A DNA stretch of 64,000 nucleotides, from contig NZ_LR824569.1 in assembly GCF_903969135.1 (NCBI RefSeq), positions 496,001-560,000 of the forward strand, given 5' to 3'. This stretch comes from Chryseobacterium sp. JV274 (GTDB lineage: Bacteria; Bacteroidota; Bacteroidia; Flavobacteriales; Weeksellaceae). The notes beneath the pieces were generated by a model. The model was given only the letters and a program-made list of their open reading frames with translations, had not been told where the DNA came from and did not search any database. Each line of letters opens with the position of its first letter. Position 1 is the stretch's first letter. Made by a program: the position numbers and the translations under genes. Below, one piece after another: positions 34,907 to 44,043 of this stretch.

Positions 34907-36397
34907 ATGATTGAAGAAGCATCAAAAGAGAATATTGATAGAAGAATTCAGATGGCTGCCGATGCCTATCAGTTTCTGAAGAATACCACTGTAAAAGAAC
35001 GGGCGGCCTTCATGAACACAGTTGCCGATAAGATTGAAACATTGGGAGAAGAACTTTTGACAATGGCCCATTCTGAAACCTCACTTCCTTTGGCAAGACT
35101 TACCGGAGAAAAGGCAAGAACCGCAGGACAATGGAGAAGCTATGCAAAAGCTGTAGCCACAGGAATATATACAGAACCACGGATTGATCTTGCCCAGCCA
35201 GACAAGCAAAAAGGAGACCTCAGAAAATACAATGTAGGCATAGGACCTGTGGTTGTTTTCGGGGCAAGTAATTTTCCGTTTGCTTTTTCTACAGCGGGCG
35301 GTGATACGGCGAGTGCCATTGGAGCAGGCTGTCCTGTTATTGTAAAAGCGCATCCGGCACACCCTAATACCTCTCAACTAATGGCTGATGCCATAACAGC
35401 TGCTGTAAAAGAATTTGGATGGCCTGAGGGAATCTTCAGCCATATTACCGGAACATCCTATGATATTGGGGCTTATTTGGTCCAGCATCAGGAGATCAGA
35501 GCCGTTGCGTTTACCGGCTCATTTACCGGAGGAAAAGCTTTGTTTGACATAGCTAACCACCGTAAAGATCCCATTCCGGTTTTTGCAGAAATGGGAAGCA
35601 TTAATCCTGTATTTGCCCTGCCGGATTTGCTTGAAAACAGAGCAGAAGCTTTCGCTAAAGAATATCTTTCCTCCTTAACATTAGGAGCAGGACAATTCTG
35701 CACCAACCCGGGAGTATGTATTGCTCTTAAAGGAGAAGCTCTGGACCGTTTTATCAATACCCTGAAAAACGGAATTCAGGAAACGATTCCCGCAAATATG
35801 CTTCACAAAGGGATCTATGAAAGTTTTGAAAAACATAAAACCATTGCAGCAGAACAGCCGGAAGTACATATTATTGCAACAGCAGATACAGAAATTGATG
35901 AATGGCAGGGACGTGCTATGATGATAGAAACCAGTGCCCAAAACTTTATAAAAAATCCTGTGCTGGGTGAAGAGGTTTTCGGACCCTTTGGGATCATTGT
36001 AACTTGTGAAACCCGGGAAGAAATGATGGAAATTGCTCAACAACTGAAAGGACAGTTAACAATTACCCTAGCAGCTACCGATGAAGATGCCCGGAATAAC
36101 CTTACGCTGATCAATCTTCTGAAGGATAAATGCGGAAGATTACTATTCAACGGAATGCCTACAGGAGTAGAAGTTGTTTATGCCATGCAGCATGGAGGTC
36201 CTTTTCCTTCCACTACTGATTCCCGTTTTACCTCTGTAGGCCCGGATGCTGTCAAGAGGTTTATCCGTCCTATTTCTTTCCAAAACTGGCCGGATGAATT
36301 TTTGCCGGAAGAGCTGAAGAATGAAAATCCATTGCAGATCAACAGAATAGTAAACGGAGAAGTCAATTCAGGATCATTAAAATTACAGACAACATGA
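34907..36397 (+). CDS. NAD(P)-dependent aldehyde dehydrogenase, probable 2-oxoglutarate semialdehyde dehydrogenase
   Basis: The 496-residue enzyme has the catalytic Cys265 in GAGQFCTNPG and Glu228 in FAEMGSINP. The segment VVVFGASNFPFAFSTAGGDTASA and the C-terminal form match the branch annotated as NADP-dependent 2-oxoglutarate semialdehyde dehydrogenase. It would oxidise the semialdehyde made by the preceding deaminase to 2-oxoglutarate, which enters the TCA cycle. Its stop codon overlaps the epimerase start (ATGA), showing tight coupling. Confidence 0.93.
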   Translation: MIEEASKENIDRRIQMAADAYQFLKNTTVKERAAFMNTVADKIETLGEELLTMAHSETSLPLARLTGEKARTAGQWRSYAKAVATGIYTEPRIDLAQPDKQKGDLRKYNVGIGPVVVFGASNFPFAFSTAGGDTASAIGAGCPVIVKAHPAHPNTSQLMADAITAAVKEFGWPEGIFSHITGTSYDIGAYLVQHQEIRAVAFTGSFTGGKALFDIANHRKDPIPVFAEMGSINPVFALPDLLENRAEAFAKEYLSSLTLGAGQFCTNPGVCIALKGEALDRFINTLKNGIQETIPANMLHKGIYESFEKHKTIAAEQPEVHIIATADTEIDEWQGRAMMIETSAQNFIKNPVLGEEVFGPFGIIVTCETREEMMEIAQQLKGQLTITLAATDEDARNNLTLINLLKDKCGRLLFNGMPTGVEVVYAMQHGGPFPSTTDSRFTSVGPDAVKRFIRPISFQNWPDEFLPEELKNENPLQINRIVNGEVNSGSLKLQTT

Positions 36398-37392
36398 ACA
36401 GAACATTTTTTTGTATAGATTCGCACACCTGCGGCTGCCCTGTACGTCTTGTTGCAGGAGGTGGCCCCATTTTAAAAGGAAATTCCATGATGGAGCGCAG
36501 GCTTCACTTTATGAAAGAGTACGACTGGATCCGGAAAGGGCTCATGTTTGAACCTCGAGGTCATGATATGATGAGTGGGAGTATTTTGTATCCGCCTATT
36601 GACGAAGAAAATGATATCGGAGTTTTATATATTGAAACCAGCGGATGTCTTCCCATGTGCGGGCACGGAACAATCGGGACCGTAACCATTGCCATAGAAG
36701 AAGGTCTGATTTTTCCTAAAATTCCCGGAAAACTGCGCCTTGAAACACCTGCAGGACTTATTCTCATTGATTATGTACAGGAAGGCAAAAAAGTAACGTC
36801 TGTAAAACTGACCAACGTAAAATCTTTTCTGTATGCTGAAAATCTGGAAGTTGAATGTCCGGATCTTGGAGTAATAAAAGCAGATGTAGCTTATGGCGGA
36901 AACTTCTATGCGATTATAGATCCACAGGAAAATTTCAGAGATATTTCTGATTTTACAGCCAGCCAGCTTATTCATTATGGAAAGATCATCAGAAAATTAC
37001 TCAATGAAAAATACCCATTTATTCATCCTGAGAATGAACACATTACAGGATTAAGCCATATTCAATGGACAGGCAATCCCAAAGATCCTGAAGCAAGCGG
37101 ACGAAATGCTGTTTTAGTGGGAGAGAATGCCCTGGACCGTTCACCATGCGGAACAGGTACTTCTGCAAGAATGGCTCAATGGTATGCTAAAGGTAAATTA
37201 AAAGAGGGGGAAGAGTTTATCCATGAAAGCTATATCGGATCCCAATTCATCGGCAGAATTGAAGGAACGGATACTGTTGATGGAAAATCAGCAATTATTC
37301 CGTCAGTAGAAGGCTGGGCAAGAATTACCGGCTATAACCATATTATTATTGATGATGAAGATCCTTATTGGCAGGGATTTCAGGTTATGTAA
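36394..37392 (+). CDS. 4-hydroxyproline 2-epimerase (proline racemase family)
   Basis: The 332-residue cofactor-free epimerase has both catalytic cysteines: Cys89 in LPMCGHGTIG and Cys252 in RSPCGTGTSAR. Two cysteines mark racemases and epimerases, while the related dehydratases have Thr at the second site. It should turn trans-4-hydroxy-L-proline into cis-4-hydroxy-D-proline. It overlaps the aldehyde dehydrogenase by four bases and is followed 8 bases later by the flavin oxidoreductase that uses its product. Confidence 0.95.
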   Translation: MNRTFFCIDSHTCGCPVRLVAGGGPILKGNSMMERRLHFMKEYDWIRKGLMFEPRGHDMMSGSILYPPIDEENDIGVLYIETSGCLPMCGHGTIGTVTIAIEEGLIFPKIPGKLRLETPAGLILIDYVQEGKKVTSVKLTNVKSFLYAENLEVECPDLGVIKADVAYGGNFYAIIDPQENFRDISDFTASQLIHYGKIIRKLLNEKYPFIHPENEHITGLSHIQWTGNPKDPEASGRNAVLVGENALDRSPCGTGTSARMAQWYAKGKLKEGEEFIHESYIGSQFIGRIEGTDTVDGKSAIIPSVEGWARITGYNHIIIDDEDPYWQGFQVM

Positions 37393-37400
37393 ACAAACAT

Positions 37401-38666
37401 ATGACACAAAATAAAGGAAAAGCACTCATTATTGGTGCAGGAATAGCAGGTTTAAGCTCCGCCTATTATCTTTTACAGAAAGGCTGGAGTGTAGAAATCC
37501 TGGAGCAGAATGATCTTTCCAACAATTGTTCTTATGGCAATGCAGGAATGATTGTACCCAGCCACTTTACTCCGTTAGCAGCACCGGGTGTTGTTGCCCA
37601 AGGAATCCGATGGATGTTTGATAGCAAAAGCCCGTTTTATGTAAAGCCTTCATTTAATGCTGATCTGTTTTCCTGGGGAGTCAAGTTCTTAAAACACTCC
37701 AATCAGAAGCATGTAGACCGTTCGGCATCAGCGATCAGAGACCTTAATCTGGCGAGCAGCACTCTCTATAACGAGATTGCAGCAAAGGATGAATTTGATT
37801 TTGAACTTAATCAGAATGGGATTCTGATGCTCTACAAAACCGAAAAAGTAAGAGAAGAAGAAACAGAACTTGCCCATAAAGCAATCAATCTGGGATTAAC
37901 TGTTGACATTCTGGATCAAAAAGGAATTCAGGAACTTGAGCCTAATATCCGGGTGGACGTTATAGGAGGGATTAATTACAAATGTGATGGTCATATGAAT
38001 CCAATGAAACTGATGAAACAAATGATCTCTTATCTTAAAAATAATGGTGTCGTTTTTTATACCCATCACAAAGTAACCGGATTTGAAACTTCAGAAAGGA
38101 TGATTAAAACCGTAATTGCCAATGATAAAAAGTTTACAGCAGACTGTTTCGTCATGACAGGAGGTTCATTTCTCCCTGAACTGGCTCAGAAGGCAGGAAT
38201 CAAAATTCAATTAATGCCCGGCAAAGGATATTCATTCATGCATACCCCAGAAAATCCGGTCAACACCCTGAACCATGCTGCCTTACTACTGGAAGCAAGA
38301 GTGGCTGTCACCCCTATGAATGGGCAGATCCGTTTCGGTGGAACGATGGAGCTGGCTTCCCATCATGATAAAATTAATATGAAAAGAGTAGAAGGTATCG
38401 TCCGGTCTATTCCTCAATATTTGCCTGACTTTCAAATGCATTATAAAAAGGAATCTGAAATATGGTTTGGCTACAGACCCTGTGCACCGGATGGGCTGCC
38501 TTATCTGGGACAGTCTTCCCAGTTGAAAAACCTGATTATTGCAGGCGGCGGCGGTATGATGGGATTAAGTTTAGGACCCATTTTTGGAAAAACAGTTTCA
38601 GAACTTGCCAATGGCCAAAAGCCAACTGTTGACATCAATATATTCAACCCTGAAAGATTTAGTTAA
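37401..38666 (+). CDS. FAD-dependent D-amino-acid oxidoreductase, probable cis-4-hydroxy-D-proline dehydrogenase
   Basis: The 421-residue flavoprotein of the DadA/DAO family begins with the FAD fold ALIIGAGIAGLSSAYYLL and ribose-binding Glu (VEILEQND). The C-terminal FAD segment reads LIIAGGGGMMGLSLGPIFGK, and WFGYRPCAPDGLPYLG is characteristic of D-amino-acid dehydrogenases. In this operon it should oxidise cis-4-hydroxy-D-proline to pyrroline-4-hydroxy-2-carboxylate. The ATG at 37401 is chosen because it begins just after the upstream stop codon and directly before the FAD fold; a longer frame from 37368 overlaps the epimerase. Confidence 0.93.
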   Translation: MTQNKGKALIIGAGIAGLSSAYYLLQKGWSVEILEQNDLSNNCSYGNAGMIVPSHFTPLAAPGVVAQGIRWMFDSKSPFYVKPSFNADLFSWGVKFLKHSNQKHVDRSASAIRDLNLASSTLYNEIAAKDEFDFELNQNGILMLYKTEKVREEETELAHKAINLGLTVDILDQKGIQELEPNIRVDVIGGINYKCDGHMNPMKLMKQMISYLKNNGVVFYTHHKVTGFETSERMIKTVIANDKKFTADCFVMTGGSFLPELAQKAGIKIQLMPGKGYSFMHTPENPVNTLNHAALLLEARVAVTPMNGQIRFGGTMELASHHDKINMKRVEGIVRSIPQYLPDFQMHYKKESEIWFGYRPCAPDGLPYLGQSSQLKNLIIAGGGGMMGLSLGPIFGKTVSELANGQKPTVDINIFNPERFS

Positions 38667-38748
38667 AAAAACATCACATAACACACAAAATTAAGCCCAA
38701 AACAATTTGATTATTCAAATAATTTATTAACAAACAAATCCAAAATTT

Positions 38749-40896
38749 ATGAAAAAATTTAAATTACTACTACTTGTTTCCCTATTTCCAATAATAGGTT
38801 TTGCTCAGGAAAATAGACCTCATGAGTGTAAAGCAGATGAAATGATGAAAAAACATTTTGAACTGCACCCTGAATCTAAGGCTGAATATGAAAATTTTGA
38901 GAAATTCACCAAAGATTTTGTAAAAAAAATGGAATCAAACAAAACTCCATTGAATAATACGATCAACAATCCAACCTACATCATCCCTGTGGTTTTTCAT
39001 GTGTATGGAGAATCTCAGAGTAATGTAAAAGTAAATTACCAAAAAGTAGTTGACTTACTGGAACAAATCAACTTAAACTTCAATGGAATCAACACTGATT
39101 CAAACACCGTAGATCCTGATTTCCAATCTATTAAAAGAGCATTAAGTATTGAATTTCGATTAGCTAAAATTGATCCAACCGGAAAAGCAACAAGCGGAGT
39201 GGTATTTCACCCTTTCAAAGGTGGATATGGCAACGGAGGTGGATATGATGCACAAATTGGCGCAGATGCATGGGATAATACAAAGTATATGAATGTGTAT
39301 ATACAAAATGACCTATATGCTAATAAAGATTTATATCAATCAGGAGTTGCCTGGTATCCGGATTCATACATGACTTCAGTAAATACATCCAGAGTTGTTT
39401 ATAATGGGCGTTATATATTCAATGCCGCAGGAACAGTAGCTTCAAACGAGTTTTCTGATACATTCACTCACGAATTTGGGCATTGGTTAAATCTTCAACA
39501 TACGTTTAATGTTCTTTGTTCAACTGCGAACCCTGGTAATGATGGTGATGGAGTTGCTGACACCCCTGTAGAAAATAATTCTAATGGATTAGGATGTGCA
39601 GCTGGCAACAATTGTCTTGGACAAAAAGTGAACGTTGAAAACTATATGGGATACAATGGTTCTTCCGGTTGTTATAAAATGTTTACCAATGGACAAGTCA
39701 ACAGAATGCTAGCCGCATTAAATCATCCTTCGAGAATAAATTTATGGCAGCCCGCAAACTTAGCCGCAACCGGTGTTGCCAATACTCCACCTAAATTAAC
39801 CCTTAGCAACAGTACATTTACAGAGAACTTAAACAATAATGGAGCCGTGTCATTAGATGGAACAGTAGCATCTGCCCCTACATCAACGATTACGCTAAAC
39901 GGAGCAACATTTGCCGTACCCAATGGAACAACTCTTACTGCAGGAACACATTTCACTTCTTCATTACCAGCAGGACTAACAGCAACTATAGCAGTTACAA
40001 GCCCTACTACTGCTACACTTACCATAAATGGTGCGGCAACCAGTCATCCTAAAAGTCAGGTCCTGAATTCATCAATTACATTCCTAAACGGGGCTATAAC
40101 AGGAGGCGTAACTTCATTAGGATCAACTACAGCTTTGGCATTAACTTTTTCTTACAAAGATCCTTATAAAATAGTTACAGGAACTCCTCTGGAAAGTTAT
40201 GCCAACCCAACAGCAACAACAGTAACAACCAATTCCGGGGCAACTTGGAAATATTTTATCATTAATCCGGAGCTTAGTGATGATGCAGGGTATGGCGCTT
40301 GGTACTATGGAGCAAATCAATTAAAATTTGAAACCTATTGGAAAGGATTAGTATGTGAAACAGGAACACGAAATATTAGCTTAATTCCGGCTTGCACCAC
40401 TATAACTAATGCAAATAATATAGGTTATCCAACTGGTACTCCCGGACAACTTGACGTATACACTCCTACATATACTAACTGGTCTGGCCAAACCGCTTAT
40501 GTTGGTTTTAGAAACCAATTCGAAGGCTACAACATTAACGGCTATTTCAAACTGATTGTGGGGGCAAATGGTTCAAATTATTCTGTAACAGAGTTTGGAT
40601 ATAATACACAACCATATGGCAGCATTACAACCCCTTGTGCATTATCATTATCCTCTGCAGGCGTTGATACAACAAACTCAGAAACATCCATCTATCCAAA
40701 TCCAGTTTCTGATGTATTGAATATTAAAACAAAAGGGAAAATTAAATCAATTTCTGTTTACGACATGTTTGGAAGAAAAATGAATGCTAAAGTTATTGGT
40801 GATAAGGTTGATGTTAAACACTTCCTAAGCGGAACTTATTTAATTGATATTGAAACTTCTTTAGGGAAATCTTCCCAAAAATTCATTAAAAAATAG
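38749..40896 (+). CDS. Secreted M43 zinc metalloprotease with type A T9SS sorting domain
   Basis: The 715-residue protein has a signal peptide (LLLLVSLFPIIGFAQ), a propeptide-like segment, and a metzincin catalytic domain with HEFGHWLNLQH at residues 241-251 and a Met-turn at Met300 (VENYMGYNG), as in the M43 (pappalysin/cytophagalysin) group. A Thr/Ala-rich linker and a beta-sandwich (about residues 480-630) follow, and the last 75 residues are a type A sorting domain (YPNPVSDVLNIKTKG, GTYLIDIETS, QKFIKK). It follows the hydroxyproline operon on the same strand, which suggests but does not prove a role in degrading collagen-like protein. Confidence 0.93.
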   Translation: MKKFKLLLLVSLFPIIGFAQENRPHECKADEMMKKHFELHPESKAEYENFEKFTKDFVKKMESNKTPLNNTINNPTYIIPVVFHVYGESQSNVKVNYQKVVDLLEQINLNFNGINTDSNTVDPDFQSIKRALSIEFRLAKIDPTGKATSGVVFHPFKGGYGNGGGYDAQIGADAWDNTKYMNVYIQNDLYANKDLYQSGVAWYPDSYMTSVNTSRVVYNGRYIFNAAGTVASNEFSDTFTHEFGHWLNLQHTFNVLCSTANPGNDGDGVADTPVENNSNGLGCAAGNNCLGQKVNVENYMGYNGSSGCYKMFTNGQVNRMLAALNHPSRINLWQPANLAATGVANTPPKLTLSNSTFTENLNNNGAVSLDGTVASAPTSTITLNGATFAVPNGTTLTAGTHFTSSLPAGLTATIAVTSPTTATLTINGAATSHPKSQVLNSSITFLNGAITGGVTSLGSTTALALTFSYKDPYKIVTGTPLESYANPTATTVTTNSGATWKYFIINPELSDDAGYGAWYYGANQLKFETYWKGLVCETGTRNISLIPACTTITNANNIGYPTGTPGQLDVYTPTYTNWSGQTAYVGFRNQFEGYNINGYFKLIVGANGSNYSVTEFGYNTQPYGSITTPCALSLSSAGVDTTNSETSIYPNPVSDVLNIKTKGKIKSISVYDMFGRKMNAKVIGDKVDVKHFLSGTYLIDIETSLGKSSQKFIKK

Positions 40897-40996
40897 AATC
40901 AAACTCAAAGCAGTTACAGACTGGTTTAAAACTTTTTAAATAACAAAACACTTTTCTCAGAAATATGAATAATAGTTTAGTATTCATATGCAGTTG

Positions 40997-41026
40997 ATTG
41001 GGCTTAAAAGTTAAGCCCAATTTTTT
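40997..41026 (+). terminator. Rho-independent terminator after the metalloprotease
   Basis: ATTGGGCTTAA (40997-41007) pairs perfectly with TTAAGCCCAAT (41011-41021) across a three-base loop, followed by T residues. Confidence 0.92.
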
Positions 41027-41085
41027 ATTATATAGGTTCAGTTCATAATTTATTTATGTACTTTTATTCTGTAATTACAATTCCA

Positions 41086-41610
41086 ATGCATTATAAAAAC
41101 GAAAGGATTATCATCCGTGAATTTACACCCAAAGAATTTTTATTGTTTTCCACTCTTTTTGAAAATGAGAATGTTACCCGCTATCTGCCTTACAAAACTC
41201 CTGAAGAATATAAGGAAATGTTTGATAAAGCACTGGCAGATTATGAAGCAGGGCCATTCAGCAGATGGGGAATATTCAGCACTCAGAATAATGATTTTGT
41301 GGGAATGTGTCTGGCCAGAATCTTCCTTGATAATCCTGATCAGCTGGAAATAGGGTATACTTTAGGCGAAAATTACTGGGGAAAGGGACTCGGAACTGAA
41401 GTTTGTAAAGCCCTTATTGATTATTGTTTCTCATTAAATCTTAAGAAAGATATTGTTGCTGTAACTGATCTTGATAATATCGGATCTCAGAAAGTCCTTC
41501 TGAACAACAACTTTAAGAGAATTGAAAATCTGATGCGGGAAGATCGGGATAGAGAACTTGCTTACTTTATATTACAGAAAGAGTATAAATCCGAAAAAAA
41601 AACGATCTGA
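41086..41610 (+). CDS. GNAT-family N-acetyltransferase
   Basis: The product is about 174 residues from the ATG at 41086 and has the RimJ/RimL-like layout: RIIIREFTPKEF at the start, FVGMCLARIFLDNPDQLEIGYTLGENYWGKGLGTEVCKAL for acetyl-CoA binding (GKGLGTE), and VAVTDLDNIGSQKVLLNNNFK near the end. It probably acetylates a protein N-terminus or a small amine. An upstream in-frame ATG at 41056 would add ten residues outside the fold. It sits alone between a terminator and a repeat. Confidence 0.9.
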   Translation: MHYKNERIIIREFTPKEFLLFSTLFENENVTRYLPYKTPEEYKEMFDKALADYEAGPFSRWGIFSTQNNDFVGMCLARIFLDNPDQLEIGYTLGENYWGKGLGTEVCKALIDYCFSLNLKKDIVAVTDLDNIGSQKVLLNNNFKRIENLMREDRDRELAYFILQKEYKSEKKTI

Positions 41611-41675
41611 TACATAGGTTTCTAATTAATATGCCTATCTCGCAGATGTTTGCACGTATTCTTTTTCCTAAGACT

Positions 41676-41784
41676 AAATCAAAGATTTTTAAGCTTAAGT
41701 GAACTTCTCAACAGCTTACCTGTCACTTAAAATCAACTTAAGTGTTTTTTAATCTTTTGTGACTTTTGTGGTTAAGATATAATC
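41676..41784 (+). repeat. Dispersed intergenic repeat, CTTTTGTGGTTAA family, copy 2
   Basis: The segment aligns with 4405-4514 throughout, from AATCAAAGATTTTT to CTTTTGTGGTTAAGATATAATC. It lies between the acetyltransferase and the Rrf2 regulator, in the same orientation as copy 1. Confidence 0.7.
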
Positions 41785-41842
41785 AAAGCCTTACACAGAA
41801 AACATTTCATTTATCAGATATTTATCATAACTTGCAGAAATT

Positions 41843-42259
41843 ATGATGTCAAAACGTTGCAAATATGCGCTTAAAGCAATGGTCAGATTAGCAAGGAATT
41901 ATAACCAGGGCTTTCTGTCAACCTCCATTATTGCACAAGATGAGAACATCCCCAAAAAGTTTCTGGAACAAATTCTCCTCGAACTCAAAAGAGCCAAACT
42001 TGTCAATAGTAAGCAAGGCAAAGTAGGAGGGTATTATTTGTTAAAATCACCTGATGACGTCTCATTAGCAGATATTTACCGGATTTTCGATGGCCCTATT
42101 GCCCTTACACCTTGTGTCTCTTTAAACTTTTATGAAGCATGTGACGATTGTGTAGATGAAGCAGTCTGCTATCTGAGAAAAGAACTCATCATCGTTCGTG
42201 AAAAGACCAGAACAAGTATGATGGAGGCCACTCTGACTAAGTTTATCAACAAGGATTAA
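41843..42259 (+). CDS. Rrf2-family regulator, likely controlling the sulfur operon
   Basis: The 138-residue protein has the Rrf2 winged helix (YALKAMVRLARN, SIIAQDENIPKKFLEQILLELKRAKLVNSKQGKVGGYYLLK) and four cysteines in the effector region: Cys91, Cys100, Cys103 and Cys109. Some Rrf2 proteins bind an iron-sulfur cluster there; others, such as CymR, sense cysteine supply through a partner enzyme. The gene lies directly before cysH with only 82 bases between them, so it most likely controls the assimilatory operon. The pathway link is inference from position. Confidence 0.9.
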   Translation: MMSKRCKYALKAMVRLARNYNQGFLSTSIIAQDENIPKKFLEQILLELKRAKLVNSKQGKVGGYYLLKSPDDVSLADIYRIFDGPIALTPCVSLNFYEACDDCVDEAVCYLRKELIIVREKTRTSMMEATLTKFINKD

Positions 42260-42284
42260 ATTTTTTTTATTTAAATTCTACTAT

Positions 42285-42318
42285 TTTGATGGGAGTTATA
42301 GAATTTTATATATATTTG
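42285..42318 (+). promoter_or_regulatory. Promoter of the cysteine/sulfate operon
   Basis: TTTG (42285-42288) and TATATTTG (42311-42318) form a Bacteroidota-type promoter with 22-base spacing, 23 bases before cysH. The site lies between the Rrf2 gene and cysH, where the regulator would act. Confidence 0.55.
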
Positions 42319-42341
42319 CAAGAATTAAATCTCAATTCAAA

Positions 42342-43055
42342 ATGGAATACAGTCTGAAAAATGAATTCGAAAATATTGTAAAAGAGGCTTCTGAAGCTTC
42401 TTTTCAAACTAATGGGCTGCAATTACTGACTGAAAGATTCCCTGGTAAAGTGATCTTTTCAACCAGTTTCAGCTATGAAGATCAGGTTATCACTCATCTG
42501 ATAAAAGATTTAAATATTGAAATATTCACGTTAGACACGGGAAGACTTTTTGAACAGACTTACGAAACCTGGACATCTACCAAGGCTTTCTTTAAAAAAA
42601 ACATCAAAGCATATTATCCGGATACAGAAGAGCTCAGAGAATTTGTTACAGAAAACGGTCCGGACTCATTTTACCAATCTGTAGAAAAGAGGAAAGCATG
42701 CTGTACGATCCGTAAAGTACATCCTTTAAAAAAAGCACTGGAAGGATATAAAGTATGGATCACAGGACTTAGATCTGAACATTCTGCCAACAGACAGAAT
42801 ATGCCGCAGCTGGAGTGGGATCCGGATAATAAGATCATTAAATATCATCCTATTCTTCACTGGACTTCAGAACAAGTGACAGACTATGTAAAAGACCATC
42901 ATTTACCATATAATCATCTTCATAAAAAGGGATTTGTAAGCATAGGATGTGAACCCTGTACCAGAGCGATCAAGGAAGGGGAAGATTTCAGAGCCGGCCG
43001 ATGGTGGTGGGAAGATGCCAACAAAAAAGAGTGTGGTCTGCATATTCATCAATAA
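42342..43055 (+). CDS. cysH: Assimilatory adenylylsulfate (APS) reductase, CysH family
   Basis: The 237-residue thiol-dependent reductase turns activated sulfate into sulfite. It holds both cysteine pairs of the [4Fe-4S] type, Cys120-Cys121 in KACCTIRKVHPL and Cys203/Cys206 in GCEPCTR, and the catalytic Cys231 in ECGLHIH. The cluster-bearing form is the one that uses APS directly rather than PAPS. This agrees with the operon: CysD and CysN are present but no APS kinase is encoded, and CysN is not fused to one. It is the first gene of the sulfate assimilation operon. Confidence 0.95.
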   Translation: MEYSLKNEFENIVKEASEASFQTNGLQLLTERFPGKVIFSTSFSYEDQVITHLIKDLNIEIFTLDTGRLFEQTYETWTSTKAFFKKNIKAYYPDTEELREFVTENGPDSFYQSVEKRKACCTIRKVHPLKKALEGYKVWITGLRSEHSANRQNMPQLEWDPDNKIIKYHPILHWTSEQVTDYVKDHHLPYNHLHKKGFVSIGCEPCTRAIKEGEDFRAGRWWWEDANKKECGLHIHQ

Positions 43056-43067
43056 AAAAAGAAAAAA

Positions 43068-43976
43068 ATGTCAATACATCAGTTAAATTATTTAGATCAG
43101 TTAGAGGCCGAATCTATTTATATATTAAGAGAAGTGGCGGGCCAGTTTGAACGCCCGGCCTTATTATTCAGTGGAGGAAAAGACAGTATTGTACTGGCTC
43201 ATCTGGCAAGAAAAGCATTCTTTCACGGGAAAATCCCGTTTACATTTGTGCATGTAGATACGGGACACAACTTTCCGGAAGTTTTGGATTTTCGTGATCA
43301 CCTGGTAAAGCAGTTAGATGTTAACCTTGTAGTCCGAAAAGTTGAAGACACCATAAAAAGTAAAAAATTAACTGAGGCTAAAGGTAAATTCCCAAGCAGA
43401 AACTGGCTGCAGACCTATACACTTCTTGATACGATTGAGGAATTTGAATTTGATGCCTGCATCGGAGGAGCCCGCAGAGATGAGGAAAAAGCCCGCGCCA
43501 AAGAAAGAATATTTTCTGTGCGTGATGAATTCGGGCAGTGGGACCCCAAACTTCAGCGCCCGGAGTTGTGGAATATTTTTAATGGAAAAATTCACAAAGG
43601 AGAAAATGTAAGAATTTTTCCCATCAGCAACTGGACTGAACTTGACATCTGGAACTATATCCGTAAAGAGAAAATGGCTCTTCCTTCCATTTATTTCTCG
43701 CATGAAAGGGAAGTGGTAGATTTTAACGGTCAGTGGCTTGCCAATTCATCCCACGTTTTCTTAGAACCTGAAGATATTATCACCACAAAAAAAATACGCT
43801 ACCGTACTGTAGGAGATATGACCTGTACTGCAGCTGTGGAATCTAATGCTGTTACAATAGATGCCGTAATCGAAGAAATTGTAGCAACCAGAATTTCAGA
43901 ACGTGGAGAAACCAGAATTGATGACAGAGTGACAGAAGCCGCTATGGAAGACAGAAAAAAAGGAGGCTATTTTTAA
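43068..43976 (+). CDS. cysD: Sulfate adenylyltransferase subunit 2 (CysD)
   Basis: The 302-residue ATP-pyrophosphatase subunit makes APS from ATP and sulfate. The PP-loop is LLFSGGKDSIVLAHLA, and the segment DACIGGARRDEEKARAKERIFS is a CysD signature. The C-terminus (RYRTVGDMTCTAAVES, RISERGETRIDDR) matches the family. It begins 12 bases after cysH and is followed by its GTPase partner cysN. Confidence 0.96.
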   Translation: MSIHQLNYLDQLEAESIYILREVAGQFERPALLFSGGKDSIVLAHLARKAFFHGKIPFTFVHVDTGHNFPEVLDFRDHLVKQLDVNLVVRKVEDTIKSKKLTEAKGKFPSRNWLQTYTLLDTIEEFEFDACIGGARRDEEKARAKERIFSVRDEFGQWDPKLQRPELWNIFNGKIHKGENVRIFPISNWTELDIWNYIRKEKMALPSIYFSHEREVVDFNGQWLANSSHVFLEPEDIITTKKIRYRTVGDMTCTAAVESNAVTIDAVIEEIVATRISERGETRIDDRVTEAAMEDRKKGGYF

Positions 43977-44043
43977 TCAATGATAAAAGATAATTGATCA
44001 ACAATCACACAGAATATCACTTATCATTTATAACAAAAATCGG

